NCBI GenBank assembly: GCA_038748065.1
Contig: JBCDJG010000055.1
Coordinates: 1 to 33,810 of the forward strand
Direction of reading: 5' to 3'
Source: JBCDJG01 sp038748065
GTDB lineage: Bacteria; Pseudomonadota; Gammaproteobacteria; Pseudomonadales; Halieaceae
Length of the DNA stretch: 33,810 nucleotides
In this document: positions 24,817-32,633 of the stretch, piece after piece
Position numbering within the stretch: position 1 is the first letter of the stretch
Layout: every line of letters starts with the position of its first letter
Program-made: the position numbers and the translations under genes
Notes under the pieces: model-generated
Told to the model about the DNA's origin: nothing
The model's input: the letters and a program-made list of their open reading frames with translations, nothing else
Database searches by the model: none

Positions 24817-25675
24817 CACGATGATAGAGGCCCATAAGCTGAGCCGCCGCTACGGCAGCGTTCGAGCCGTGGATCGCGTCGACCTGAACATTCCTGGGGG
24901 CACAATTGTGGGCCTGGTCGGACCCAACGGTGCAGGCAAGACGACGCTGCTGCGCGCCTTGCTTGGGCTTGGCAGCTACGAGGGTCAACTGAGCGTACTG
25001 GGCCGAGATCCTGCGCGTGCGCGCTCTGACCTGATGGAGGATGTCTGCTTCATCGCTGACACCGCTACGCTACCCCGCTGGATGCGTGTCCGCCACCTGC
25101 TGGAGTTTACGGCGGGCGTTCATCCACGCTTTGATCGCGGCCATGCCGAACAAATGCTGGCATCGACTGAGGTGAGCCTCGATCGCCGCATACGTGAGCT
25201 TTCGAAAGGTATGCTCGTACAGCTGCACCTCTCCATTGTGATGGCGGTTGACGCTCGCTTGCTGGTGCTGGATGAGCCAACACTGGGCCTCGATATCCTG
25301 TTTCGCAAGCGTTTCTATGAGCAATTGTTAAACGACTACTTTGACGGCGAACGCACAATTATTATCTCCACGCACCAGGTGGAGGAAGTCGAGCACATAC
25401 TCACCGACGTACTGTTCATGGATCGTGGTCGCATCGTGCTCAACCAGTCGATCGAGTCACTGCAAAGCGAGTTTGTTGAGCTACACGCACTGGGCGATGC
25501 TGTCGCCCGTGCGCAGAGCATTCCCGCCGTCGGCAGTCGCAGTATTCTGGGCGGGCGAGCCTTTATCTATCAGGGTATCAACCCCGATCTTCTGGTGGGC
25601 CTTGGGGAGTTGCGAGCGCCCTCTATGGCTGATCTTTTCGTGGCCGTTATCGAAGGAGGTCTGCACCATGACTAG
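24809..25675 (+). CDS. ABC transporter ATP-binding protein
   Basis: 288 residues from the ATG at 24809, chosen because it overlaps the repressor stop and begins the usual ABC fold. Walker A is GPNGAGKTT (38-46), the signature is a degenerate LSKGM (131-135) rather than LSGGQ, Walker B is LLVLDEPTLGLD (151-162), and the H-loop is STHQVEE. The C-terminal ~75 residues form an extension after the nucleotide-binding domain. It should power the permease encoded next, with which it overlaps by 8 bp (ATGACTAG). The pair resembles YtrB/CcmA-like ATPases of GntR-regulated exporters. The substrate is unknown. Confidence 0.92.
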   Translation: MSNTMIEAHKLSRRYGSVRAVDRVDLNIPGGTIVGLVGPNGAGKTTLLRALLGLGSYEGQLSVLGRDPARARSDLMEDVCFIADTATLPRWMRVRHLLEFTAGVHPRFDRGHAEQMLASTEVSLDRRIRELSKGMLVQLHLSIVMAVDARLLVLDEPTLGLDILFRKRFYEQLLNDYFDGERTIIISTHQVEEVEHILTDVLFMDRGRIVLNQSIESLQSEFVELHALGDAVARAQSIPAVGSRSILGGRAFIYQGINPDLLVGLGELRAPSMADLFVAVIEGGLHHD

Positions 25676-26726
25676 CGTTGCTTTGAATCGTATGCGGGTG
25701 CTCTGGCAGCGTGAGCTGCGCGAGCATCCAGGCGCTCTGCTGTGGACGCCGCTGGTGCTTGCTGTGTCACTGAGCGCTGTTCTGGGAATCTCTGCTTTGC
25801 TGACTAATGAGCTTAGTACGGCAGGCGGCGAGGTATTGGAAGCGCTGGTTGAAGGTGGCCAGGGCAGTAGCATGAATATCAGTTTTGACCTCTCGGCAGC
25901 GGATCGCCAGGAAGAGGCGGGCTATCGCGTGATTGACGAGTCTGAACCGGTCGACGAGGATGCCTGGAACTTCTCCCGCGAGTGGAATTTTGCCCTCGCG
26001 GACGATGAGCCACGCCCCGCCGCGGTCGAAGAGTCAGTCGCCGATAAGCCCTATCCGCTCAATGCGCTCTTCTACGTGTTGCACAACGTTTTTCTGCTGG
26101 TTATGTTCTTCGTTAGCGCCTGGTATTTGCTTGGCAGTCTCTTCAATGACCGTCGTGACGCGAGCATCCTCTTCTGGAAGTCTATGCCAGTCTCTGATTG
26201 GGAGGACGTTGTCTCGCGGCTAGGGATAGTTCTGCTGGTCGCCCCAGCCATTTACATTGGTTTGTCTTTAGCAACTCAGCTACTCGGCTATGCCTTCGGT
26301 TGGGTGCTACTGGAGGAGGGCGAAGTGCGGGCGGCCTTTCTCGGCGAAGTGAGCCTGTCCAGAGCCTTTACGGAGCAGGTTGCCGCCTGGGCATTAACGG
26401 CACTCTGGATCCTGCCGCTCTACGCCTGGCTGCTGCTGGCCAGTGCTGGGGCGCGGCGCAGCCCCTTCATGCTGGCCGTCGTGCCGATCGTGGTGCTGCT
26501 GGTGCTCGAGCGGCTCCTGCTGGGCAGCGACTGGTTGGCCACCCAGCTGGGTGCCCATGTCCCTCGTGGCGAGGATGGCATCGGCGGACAGGGGATGGGC
26601 TTTTATCTTGCATCACCCGATTGGGCGAGCCAGGCCTGGCTGCAGCTGTGCATGGGCCTGGTACTCGCCGCGGCCCTGCTGGTTGCCTGCGTATGGCTCC
26701 GCAGGCAACGCTTTGAGCTTAATTGA
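25668..26726 (+). CDS. ABC transporter permease, ABC-2 type
   Basis: 352 residues from the ATG at 25668, preceded by GAAGGAGGT. The first hydrophobic segment (about 24-46) is followed by a soluble loop of about 85 residues rich in D and E (for example EAGYRVIDESEPVDEDAW). Further membrane segments lie near 135-155, 175-200, 250-270, 275-292 and 330-347, giving six helices. This is the usual plan of an ABC-2 half-transporter permease with a large extracytoplasmic loop. No binding protein is encoded, so export is more likely than uptake. The gene ends two bases before the convergent reductase gene. Confidence 0.85.
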   Translation: MTSVALNRMRVLWQRELREHPGALLWTPLVLAVSLSAVLGISALLTNELSTAGGEVLEALVEGGQGSSMNISFDLSAADRQEEAGYRVIDESEPVDEDAWNFSREWNFALADDEPRPAAVEESVADKPYPLNALFYVLHNVFLLVMFFVSAWYLLGSLFNDRRDASILFWKSMPVSDWEDVVSRLGIVLLVAPAIYIGLSLATQLLGYAFGWVLLEEGEVRAAFLGEVSLSRAFTEQVAAWALTALWILPLYAWLLLASAGARRSPFMLAVVPIVVLLVLERLLLGSDWLATQLGAHVPRGEDGIGGQGMGFYLASPDWASQAWLQLCMGLVLAAALLVACVWLRRQRFELN

Positions 26727-26728
26727 GC

Positions 26729-28714
26729 CTAGAAATGCACGCCTTTCATGAGCGCGGCCAGCGCCACCTGTTCATTAGAGGCCTCGACCTTCTCCGCTTT
26801 CTTGTCACCGCGGGCCGCGGCGGAGTCATTGAACATACGGAATACGGTGTTCATGATCACCTCGGCGAACTTCGGCGCAATCGCATTGATCACCTGCAGC
26901 CATATGCCGAGCGGTGTGGCGATGCGCTTGGGTTTCTTGATGACAGCTTCCGCGACGAGATCAGCCGCTTCCTCCTGGCTCAGTACGGGCATGGAATCGT
27001 ACACCGTGGTGGCCTCGATCATGGGCGTACGCACCAGTGGCATGTTGATGGTTGTAAATCGCACGTTGCGATCGGAGTACTCGACGGCGGCAGCACGTGT
27101 CCAGGCGTCCAGAGCGCTTTTGGAGGCAACGTAGGCGGAGAATCGCGGGCTGGGAGTCAGCGCGCTGATCGACGACATGTTGATGATGTGGCCTTTCTTG
27201 GCAGCACTCATTGACGGTAGCAAGCCCATTGTCAGGCGGATAGCGCCGAAATAGTTGATCTGCATCGTGCGCTCGAAGTCGTGGAAGCGGTCGTAGGAAA
27301 GCTCGAGCGAGCGGCGGATCGAGCGGCCAGCGTTATTGATCAGGATGTCAACAAAGCCCTGGTCTGCGAGCACGGTTTGTACAAGGCGATCGCAGTCCTC
27401 AAGGTCGGATACGTCGGCCTGGTAGATAGTCGCAGTGCCACCCTTGGCGGTGATCTCCTGGGCCGTTTCTTCAAGCTTCTCTGCGCTGCGTGCCACTAGC
27501 AGCACGTGGCCACCTGCTTCCGCCAGGCGAATGGCCGAGGTTTTGCCGATGCCGGATGATGCGCCCGTGATAAGGACCGTCTTGCCTGCGATGTTTCCCT
27601 CAAGGGAGAGGTCAACAAAGAGGTCCGGGTCGAGATTGCGCTCCCAGTAGTCCCAAAGCGCAGGTGCGTAGTCTGGTAGCCTGGGCACTTCAATGCCGGA
27701 GCCTCGCAGCGCTCGCTCGGTATCGCGATTGTCGTAGCGTGTGGGGTAGTTCATGAACATCATCACGGAATCGGGCAGGCCCATGTCAGCCAGCAGAGTG
27801 CTGACGATGCGTTTAACGGGCGGCAGCCCGGCGATGGTGTCTCGCACAAAGGTGGGTATGAAGCCGAACATGCGGGTATCCAGCCGCATACTCAAGCGCG
27901 GGGTATGACCTGCCTCTGCGAAGATGTTGATCATCTCACCCATGGAATAGTGCTCTGGGTTAGTCAGGTGAAAGCAGCGGCCGTCATAGTCACTTTGGTG
28001 CGCGATATGATCCATGGCGTCTACCACGTAATCTACCGGCACAATGTTGAACTTGCCGCCCTCTATTCCGATCAGGGGGAACCACGGTGGCAGCGACTGG
28101 CGGAGCTTCTGCAGGCTCTTGAAAAAGTAATAGGCGCCATCGATCTTGTCTATCTCGCCCGTTTTTGAATCGCCCACAACCATGGCGGGGCGATAGATGC
28201 GCCAGGGCACCTCGCATTCGGCGCGCACGATGCCCTCAGATTCATGCTTGGTCATAAAGTAGGGATGTTCGTAGTTTTCCGCCTCTTCGAACATGTCTTC
28301 CCGAAAAGTGCCTTTATACATGCCGCCCGCGGCGATGGAGCTGACGTGTTGGAAGCAGCCAGCCTCCAGCTCTTTGGCGAGTTGAATGGCGTTGCGCGTA
28401 CCGTCGATATTGGCGCCGCGCTGCGCGTCTTCAGAAGCGGCGATGTCGTAAACGGCTGCGAAGTGGCAAAAGTGCTGTATCTTTCCCCGCAGTTTTTTTC
28501 GTGCGCCTTCACTCAGTCCCAGCAGTGGCTGTACAAGATCGCCCTCGACCGGTACCAGACGCTCGCCGCCGGCGCCCAGCCAGTACTTGAGCTGTTCAAA
28601 CTTCGCCATGGATTCCGGTCGAGTGAGTACGTAGATATCGCCTTCGCGTGCCATTAGCCTGGCGATAAAGTTGCGGCCGATGAATCCCGTACCACCTGTG
28701 ATGAAATACGCCAT
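26729..28714 (-). CDS. Two-domain fatty acyl-CoA reductase (alcohol-forming)
   Basis: 661 residues. The N-terminal extended SDR domain has GGTGFIG (7-13) and an active-site YFMTK (Y152-K156). The C-terminal classical SDR domain has GASSGIG (384-390), an active-site serine in MSSIS and YVASK (528-532). Length, domain order and many segments (FREDMFEEAE, YYFFKSLQK, YWERNLDPDLF, RSIRRSLELS) match the 661-residue Marinobacter enzyme that reduces fatty acyl-CoA through the aldehyde to the fatty alcohol with NADPH. The alcohols can feed wax esters. Both active sites look intact. AGGAG lies eight bases before the ATG. The gene is divergent from isocitrate lyase. Family match is from memory, not a search. 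Confidence 0.88.
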   Translation of the reverse strand: MAYFITGGTGFIGRNFIARLMAREGDIYVLTRPESMAKFEQLKYWLGAGGERLVPVEGDLVQPLLGLSEGARKKLRGKIQHFCHFAAVYDIAASEDAQRGANIDGTRNAIQLAKELEAGCFQHVSSIAAGGMYKGTFREDMFEEAENYEHPYFMTKHESEGIVRAECEVPWRIYRPAMVVGDSKTGEIDKIDGAYYFFKSLQKLRQSLPPWFPLIGIEGGKFNIVPVDYVVDAMDHIAHQSDYDGRCFHLTNPEHYSMGEMINIFAEAGHTPRLSMRLDTRMFGFIPTFVRDTIAGLPPVKRIVSTLLADMGLPDSVMMFMNYPTRYDNRDTERALRGSGIEVPRLPDYAPALWDYWERNLDPDLFVDLSLEGNIAGKTVLITGASSGIGKTSAIRLAEAGGHVLLVARSAEKLEETAQEITAKGGTATIYQADVSDLEDCDRLVQTVLADQGFVDILINNAGRSIRRSLELSYDRFHDFERTMQINYFGAIRLTMGLLPSMSAAKKGHIINMSSISALTPSPRFSAYVASKSALDAWTRAAAVEYSDRNVRFTTINMPLVRTPMIEATTVYDSMPVLSQEEAADLVAEAVIKKPKRIATPLGIWLQVINAIAPKFAEVIMNTVFRMFNDSAAARGDKKAEKVEASNEQVALAALMKGVHF

Positions 28715-28750
28715 AGTGCAGAGCTCCTGTCTTTATGATTGTCATGAGTG

Positions 28751-28778
28751 ATTCTAGTCGCTGTGGGCGCTGCGACAA
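28751..28778 (-). promoter_or_regulatory. Putative promoter of the fatty acyl-CoA reductase gene
   Basis: On the minus strand, TTGTCG (28778-28773) and TAGAAT (28756-28751) are 16 bp apart, giving a leader of about 30 bases before the ATG at 28714. The match is moderate (4/6 and 5/6). Confidence 0.45.
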
Positions 28779-28790
28779 CGAGGCCCCACC

Positions 28791-28810
28791 CATGCCATAT
28801 CCATGGCATG
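28791..28810. promoter_or_regulatory. Perfect 8-bp-arm palindrome between the reductase and isocitrate lyase genes
   Basis: CATGCCAT (28791-28798) and its exact reverse complement ATGGCATG (28803-28810) are separated by ATCC. The site lies 13 bp upstream of the reductase -35 box and about 117 bp upstream of the isocitrate lyase start. A bound regulator could act on both genes. No regulator is identified, and none is encoded beside it. The remainder of the 213-bp spacer is AT-rich around 28815-28865, where the isocitrate lyase promoter probably lies. Confidence 0.5.
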
Positions 28811-28927
28811 AATAGCAAAAATGGCTAGCATTTATTTCATTTATGTAGGGGCTCTGATTAGTATAGCCACGATTGGCAGCCGGACCTGCGCCGGCGATTC
28901 ATGAACAGCACGCACCGAGGCACCGCA

Positions 28928-30520
28928 ATGACCTACTCAGATGAAATCGCCAACGTCGCCGCCCTGCGCGAACAGAATGGCAGCCCCTGGAACGATATCA
29001 GCCCGGAGTATGCTGCCCGCATGCGCCTGCAGAACCGCTTCAAAACTGGCCTGGATATCGCCAAATACACCGCAGCGATCATGCGCCAGGACATGGCCGA
29101 TTATGACGCAGACACCGCCCAGTACACCCAGTCTCTCGGCTGCTGGCACGGTTTTATCGGACAGCAGAAGCTTATTGCAATCAAAAAGCACTTTGGTAAC
29201 ACCGACAAGCGTTACCTCTACCTCTCCGGATGGATGATTGCGGCTTTGCGCTCAGAGTTTGGACCGCTGCCCGACCAGAGCATGCACGAGAAGACCTCCG
29301 TACCCGGCCTGATTGAGGAGCTGTACACCTTCCTGCGGCAGGCAGATGCCCGTGAACTGGGCGGCCTGTTTCGCGCTCTGGACGACGCCCGAAAGAGTGG
29401 CGATGACGCCTCGGCTGCCGATATCCAGAGCCAGATAGACAACCACCAAACCCATGTGGTGCCCATTATCGCTGACATCGACGCGGGCTTTGGAAACGCG
29501 GAAGCGACCTATCTGCTGGCGAAGAAAATGATCGAAGCGGGTGCTTGTGCCATCCAGATAGAGAACCAGGTTTCTGACGAGAAGCAGTGTGGCCACCAGG
29601 ACGGAAAGGTCACCGTGCCCCACGAGGACTTTCTCGCCAAGATTCGCGCCGTGCGTTACGCCTTTATCGAGCTTGGCGTCGACGATGGCGTGATTGTTGC
29701 CCGCACCGATTCGCTCGGCGCCGGCCTGACCAAGCAAATCGCCGTAACCCACGAAGAGGGCGACCTTGGCGACCAGTACAACAGCTTCCTGGACTGTGAA
29801 GAAGTCGACGTATCGAACATGAACAATGGCGACGTGGTTATCAATCGCGGCGGCAAACTGCTGCGTCTGAAGCGTCTGCCTTCCAATCTGTTCCAGTTCC
29901 GCAAGGGCACCGGCGAAGACCGCGTCGTACTGGACTGCGTTACTTCACTGCAAAACGGTGCTGACCTGCTTTGGATCGAAACCGAGAAGCCCCACGTTGG
30001 CCAGATCGGCGCGATGGTTAACCGCATCCGTGAGACGGTGCCTGGCGCTAAGCTGGTGTACAACAACAGCCCCTCCTTTAACTGGACTCTGAGCTTTCGC
30101 CAGCAGGTTTTCGACGCCTGGAGTGAGGCAGGCAAGGACCTGACCGGCTACGATCGCGATCAGCTGATGAGTGCAGAGTATGACGAATCGGCGCTGGCTG
30201 CTGCCGCTGACGAGAAAATACGTACTTTCCAGGCAGACGCGTCACGCGAGGCAGGCATCTTCCACCACCTCATTACGCTGCCTACTTACCATACTGCGGC
30301 TCTGTCGACAGATAATCTCGCCAAGGAGTACTTCGGCGAGCAGGGCATGCTCGGCTACGTGGCCGGTGTGCAACGCAAGGAGATCCGCCAGGGTATCGCC
30401 TGCGTCAAACACCAGAATATGGCGGGCTCCGACATGGGCGACGACCACAAGGAATACTTCGCTGGCGACGCGGCACTGAAAGCGGCCGGCGAAGACAACA
30501 CGATGAATCAGTTCGGCTGA
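28928..30520 (+). CDS. aceA: Isocitrate lyase, long Pseudomonas-type
   Basis: 530 residues from the ATG at 28928. An in-frame ATG at 28901 is possible, but the conserved family start is near MTYSDEIANVAAL. It cleaves isocitrate to succinate and glyoxylate in the glyoxylate shunt, allowing growth on acetate, fatty acids and other C2 sources. The active-site loop is KQCGHQDGK (C221, H223), the variant found in the long form instead of KKCGH. ADIDAGFGNAEATY and the C-terminal KDNTMNQF are also characteristic. Malate synthase is not in the window. A strong intrinsic terminator follows. Divergence from the fatty acyl-CoA reductase suggests shared lipid-linked control. Confidence 0.96.
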   Translation: MTYSDEIANVAALREQNGSPWNDISPEYAARMRLQNRFKTGLDIAKYTAAIMRQDMADYDADTAQYTQSLGCWHGFIGQQKLIAIKKHFGNTDKRYLYLSGWMIAALRSEFGPLPDQSMHEKTSVPGLIEELYTFLRQADARELGGLFRALDDARKSGDDASAADIQSQIDNHQTHVVPIIADIDAGFGNAEATYLLAKKMIEAGACAIQIENQVSDEKQCGHQDGKVTVPHEDFLAKIRAVRYAFIELGVDDGVIVARTDSLGAGLTKQIAVTHEEGDLGDQYNSFLDCEEVDVSNMNNGDVVINRGGKLLRLKRLPSNLFQFRKGTGEDRVVLDCVTSLQNGADLLWIETEKPHVGQIGAMVNRIRETVPGAKLVYNNSPSFNWTLSFRQQVFDAWSEAGKDLTGYDRDQLMSAEYDESALAAAADEKIRTFQADASREAGIFHHLITLPTYHTAALSTDNLAKEYFGEQGMLGYVAGVQRKEIRQGIACVKHQNMAGSDMGDDHKEYFAGDAALKAAGEDNTMNQFG

Positions 30521-30572
30521 TTTCATCAAACGAATGCTGTAGGAGGCGTCAGTATTGCCTCCAACATCCTGA

Positions 30573-30600
30573 GGGCGGGTATTTACCCGCCCTTTTTTTT
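30573..30600 (+). terminator. Intrinsic terminator of aceA
   Basis: A perfect 8-bp GC-rich stem GGGCGGGT/ACCCGCCC with an ATTT loop is directly followed by eight T residues. It lies 52 bp after the aceA stop and works only for plus-strand transcripts, because no T-tract follows on the other strand. A smaller GGAGGC/GCCTCC pair (30542-30562) precedes it. Confidence 0.92.
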
Positions 30601-30611
30601 GCCTTGAAAGT

Positions 30612-30983
30612 CTAGCCGAAGACGTAAAACGCCAGCTTATTGCCATCGGGGTCGTGCACGTACGCGCCGTAGAACATATCCGGAATGCGCTGGCCGGGCT
30701 CTCCGTCGCAGGTGGCGCCCAGTGCGATAGCCTTGTTATAGAGCACCTGGGCCTGCTCTTTGGTCGTTGCGGTAACAGCGAACATATTGCCATTGCCTGG
30801 GTGGGGGTCCTGTTCGTCATAGGGGACGCACACGGCCAGCATAGGTTCGTTCATGCTGGTGCCGATAAAAGCGATGCGCCCCATGTCGGCCAGGACAGAT
30901 GCCCCGAGGTCTGCCAGTAGCTCCGTGTAAAAGGCCTTGGCCTTTTCCATGTCTTTAACACCGATAGTTGTATAGCCGATCAT
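30612..30983 (-). CDS. VOC-family (glyoxalase/bleomycin-resistance-like) protein
   Basis: 123 residues, one two-module VOC domain. It opens MIGYTTIGVKDMEKAKAFYTELL and closes with YVHDPDGNKLAFYVF, both standard for small glyoxalase-like proteins. The metal-ligand pattern is only partly visible (D/N in DPDGNKL, E in GEPGQ), so enzymatic activity is uncertain. AGAGGG precedes the ATG at good spacing. It converges on aceA across the terminator. Substrate unknown. Confidence 0.85.
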   Translation of the reverse strand: MIGYTTIGVKDMEKAKAFYTELLADLGASVLADMGRIAFIGTSMNEPMLAVCVPYDEQDPHPGNGNMFAVTATTKEQAQVLYNKAIALGATCDGEPGQRIPDMFYGAYVHDPDGNKLAFYVFG

Positions 30984-31122
30984 TGATTTGCCCTCTATTT
31001 TTGTGAGTGAACCATTGAAGTCCGGGAGACGGATTGTAACTCACTCGATCAGGCTTAGTCCTTGGCCGGGATTTCCGGCTGGCCTGTGGTAAGTTGTTTC
31101 TTTATTCGGCGAAGCTGAGGAT

Positions 31123-31971
31123 ATGGCGATAGACTGCAAGAGCAAGTGGCTTACTGCGGCATTGGGGCTGGTGATCAGCCTAAGCGTGCACAGCGCCCCG
31201 GCCAGTGCGGCCGACTCGGCCATAACCGTTGTTCCGGCTGCCGAGGTCGACTGGCAGGCACTTAACCCGGCTCGAGGCGAGGCAAGTCCTCGAGCTGCAA
31301 CGCTTTGGGGCGACCGGCAGGGCAGTGCGGCCACGGGTTTTCTCGCGCGCTTTGTTGAGGGATTCTCTTCCCCGCCTCATATTCACAATGTGACCTATCG
31401 CGCTGTGGTGATCAGCGGGCTGATCCACAATGACGACCCGGGTGCCGCGAAAATGTGGATGCCCGCTGGATCATTCTGGACCCAGCCACTGGGCGAGGTG
31501 CATATAACCGCTGCCGGTGGCGAGGAAAACCTCGCCTTGGTGGAGACCGATGGAGGGCCTTACCTCGTCCGGCCAACGGCGATGGCCTTCGACAATGGTG
31601 AAAGGCCAATCAATCTCCACGCGAGGACTGTCGTCTGGGTGAACCACAATGATCATGACCTGGCTGAGCAAGGCGTGAAAATCGCTTATTTATGGGGTGA
31701 TGAAGACGCGGGCGAAGCGCACGGTAGCTTCCTGCGCGTGCCTGGGACATTTTCAGGAAGCCTTGAAAGCCGTGGGCCTTACCTGCGCGCCGTCGTGATT
31801 GCGGGTCGCTTGCGGTATAAGGGCGCCGAAATCTATGAATTGCCGCCGGGCAGTTACTTCGGTTCAGTCAATGGAGGTACGCACCGCTTCGCACCCGAGA
31901 CCGCCGAGGCGATTGTTTACGTGCATGCTGGCGGGTCTTTTGAGATTAAGGCAGGGGCAGATGAAGGCTAA
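31123..31971 (+). CDS. Exported bicupin-like protein (DUF4437-type)
   Basis: 282 residues with a signal peptide (about 1-30, ending PASAADS). Two related halves are visible: TLWGD..GSAATGFLARF with PPHIHNVTYRAVVISG (60-100), and YLWGD..GEAHGSFLRV with SRGPYLRAVVIAG (189-228). Each is followed by an LPPGS-like turn (MPAGSFWTQ, LPPGSYFGS). This is a tandem cupin, resembling DUF4437 proteins. The first half keeps H86, H88 and H127 as likely metal ligands; the second has lost the HxH pair but keeps H254. GAGGA lies near the ATG. Reaction unknown; the product is probably periplasmic. Confidence 0.75.
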   Translation: MAIDCKSKWLTAALGLVISLSVHSAPASAADSAITVVPAAEVDWQALNPARGEASPRAATLWGDRQGSAATGFLARFVEGFSSPPHIHNVTYRAVVISGLIHNDDPGAAKMWMPAGSFWTQPLGEVHITAAGGEENLALVETDGGPYLVRPTAMAFDNGERPINLHARTVVWVNHNDHDLAEQGVKIAYLWGDEDAGEAHGSFLRVPGTFSGSLESRGPYLRAVVIAGRLRYKGAEIYELPPGSYFGSVNGGTHRFAPETAEAIVYVHAGGSFEIKAGADEG

Positions 31972-32060
31972 GCCAGCACGAAGGAGAACCGTGCGTGACC
32001 GGCAATGAATCGTTAAACTAGCGAGTGCAGAGTGAAAAAAAGGAAGAGGCTGCACGTGTC

Positions 32061-32525
32061 ATGAGAGAATACCAAACGATGTCCAAGGCTGAAGTCATCG
32101 GCGCCCAGCGTGCCTGGGCAAAAGCGGTAGTGGACCAGGATGTCGACGCGCTTCTTGGTTTGTACGACTTTGGTTCTCCGGATGAACCCCTGTTATTCAA
32201 GCCGACCCTGGCAGACGTCATTCGCCTGGACGAGGCCGGCGCGCGGTCCTACTTTATCGGCGGTAACGCAGACTATCCGGACGATAGCGGCTTTCTAAAC
32301 CATGGATGGACGCATGTGGAGTTTCAGAGCGCCGTAGGTCCAATTTTGAAGGCCGGCGGGCTGGGCTACAAGGATATGGGCCACTACACCTTCGTTGCAG
32401 GCGACGGCGAAACAACGCGCGCGGACTATACCTTCGCCTATCACAAGCTGGAGGACAAGGTGCTCATTTCACTGCACCATTCCTCCATCACCTGGATGCC
32501 GTCGCCCGAGAGCCAGGCCGTCTAA
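32061..32525 (+). CDS. NTF2/SnoaL-like small protein
   Basis: 154 residues from the ATG at 32061, with AGGAAGAGG 11 bases upstream; the ATG at 32079 (MSKAEVIG, 148 residues) is an equally possible start. The pattern is that of a cone-shaped NTF2-like domain: an N-terminal helix (VIGAQRAWAKAVVDQDVDAL), the strand LYDFGS, a middle loop with DYPDDSGFLNHGWTHVEF, and the final strands DYTFAYHKLEDKVLISLHHSS and ITW. Such proteins bind or isomerise small molecules, or associate with kinases; database names for relatives vary and are often unreliable. The function is unknown. It follows the bicupin gene by 89 bp. Confidence 0.7.
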   Translation: MREYQTMSKAEVIGAQRAWAKAVVDQDVDALLGLYDFGSPDEPLLFKPTLADVIRLDEAGARSYFIGGNADYPDDSGFLNHGWTHVEFQSAVGPILKAGGLGYKDMGHYTFVAGDGETTRADYTFAYHKLEDKVLISLHHSSITWMPSPESQAV

Positions 32526-32597
32526 GATCGAGTAGGCCCGCAGCGCGCGGTCCGCGCATTGGGTATTTTCTCGCTGCAATTCGTTTAGCTTCGATGG

Positions 32598-32603
32598 TAT
32601 ATT
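32598..32603 (+). promoter_or_regulatory. Possible -10 box of the DAHP synthase gene
   Basis: TATATT lies 30 bases before the ATG in the 108-bp spacer, within GGTATATTACC. No convincing -35 hexamer is spaced for it. A GCGCGG/CCGCGC inverted pair (32545-32557) upstream has no T-tract and could be a weak end signal for the preceding gene. Confidence 0.3.
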
Positions 32604-32633
32604 ACCGCGCTTTTTTCAGACTGGGACTAAACC

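Noticed and set aside
25341..25667. 109-residue N-terminal extension of the ABC permease
   Set aside because: It overlaps the C-terminal third of the ATPase gene in another frame; the ATG at 25668 has a strong GGAGGT site and starts a normal permease.
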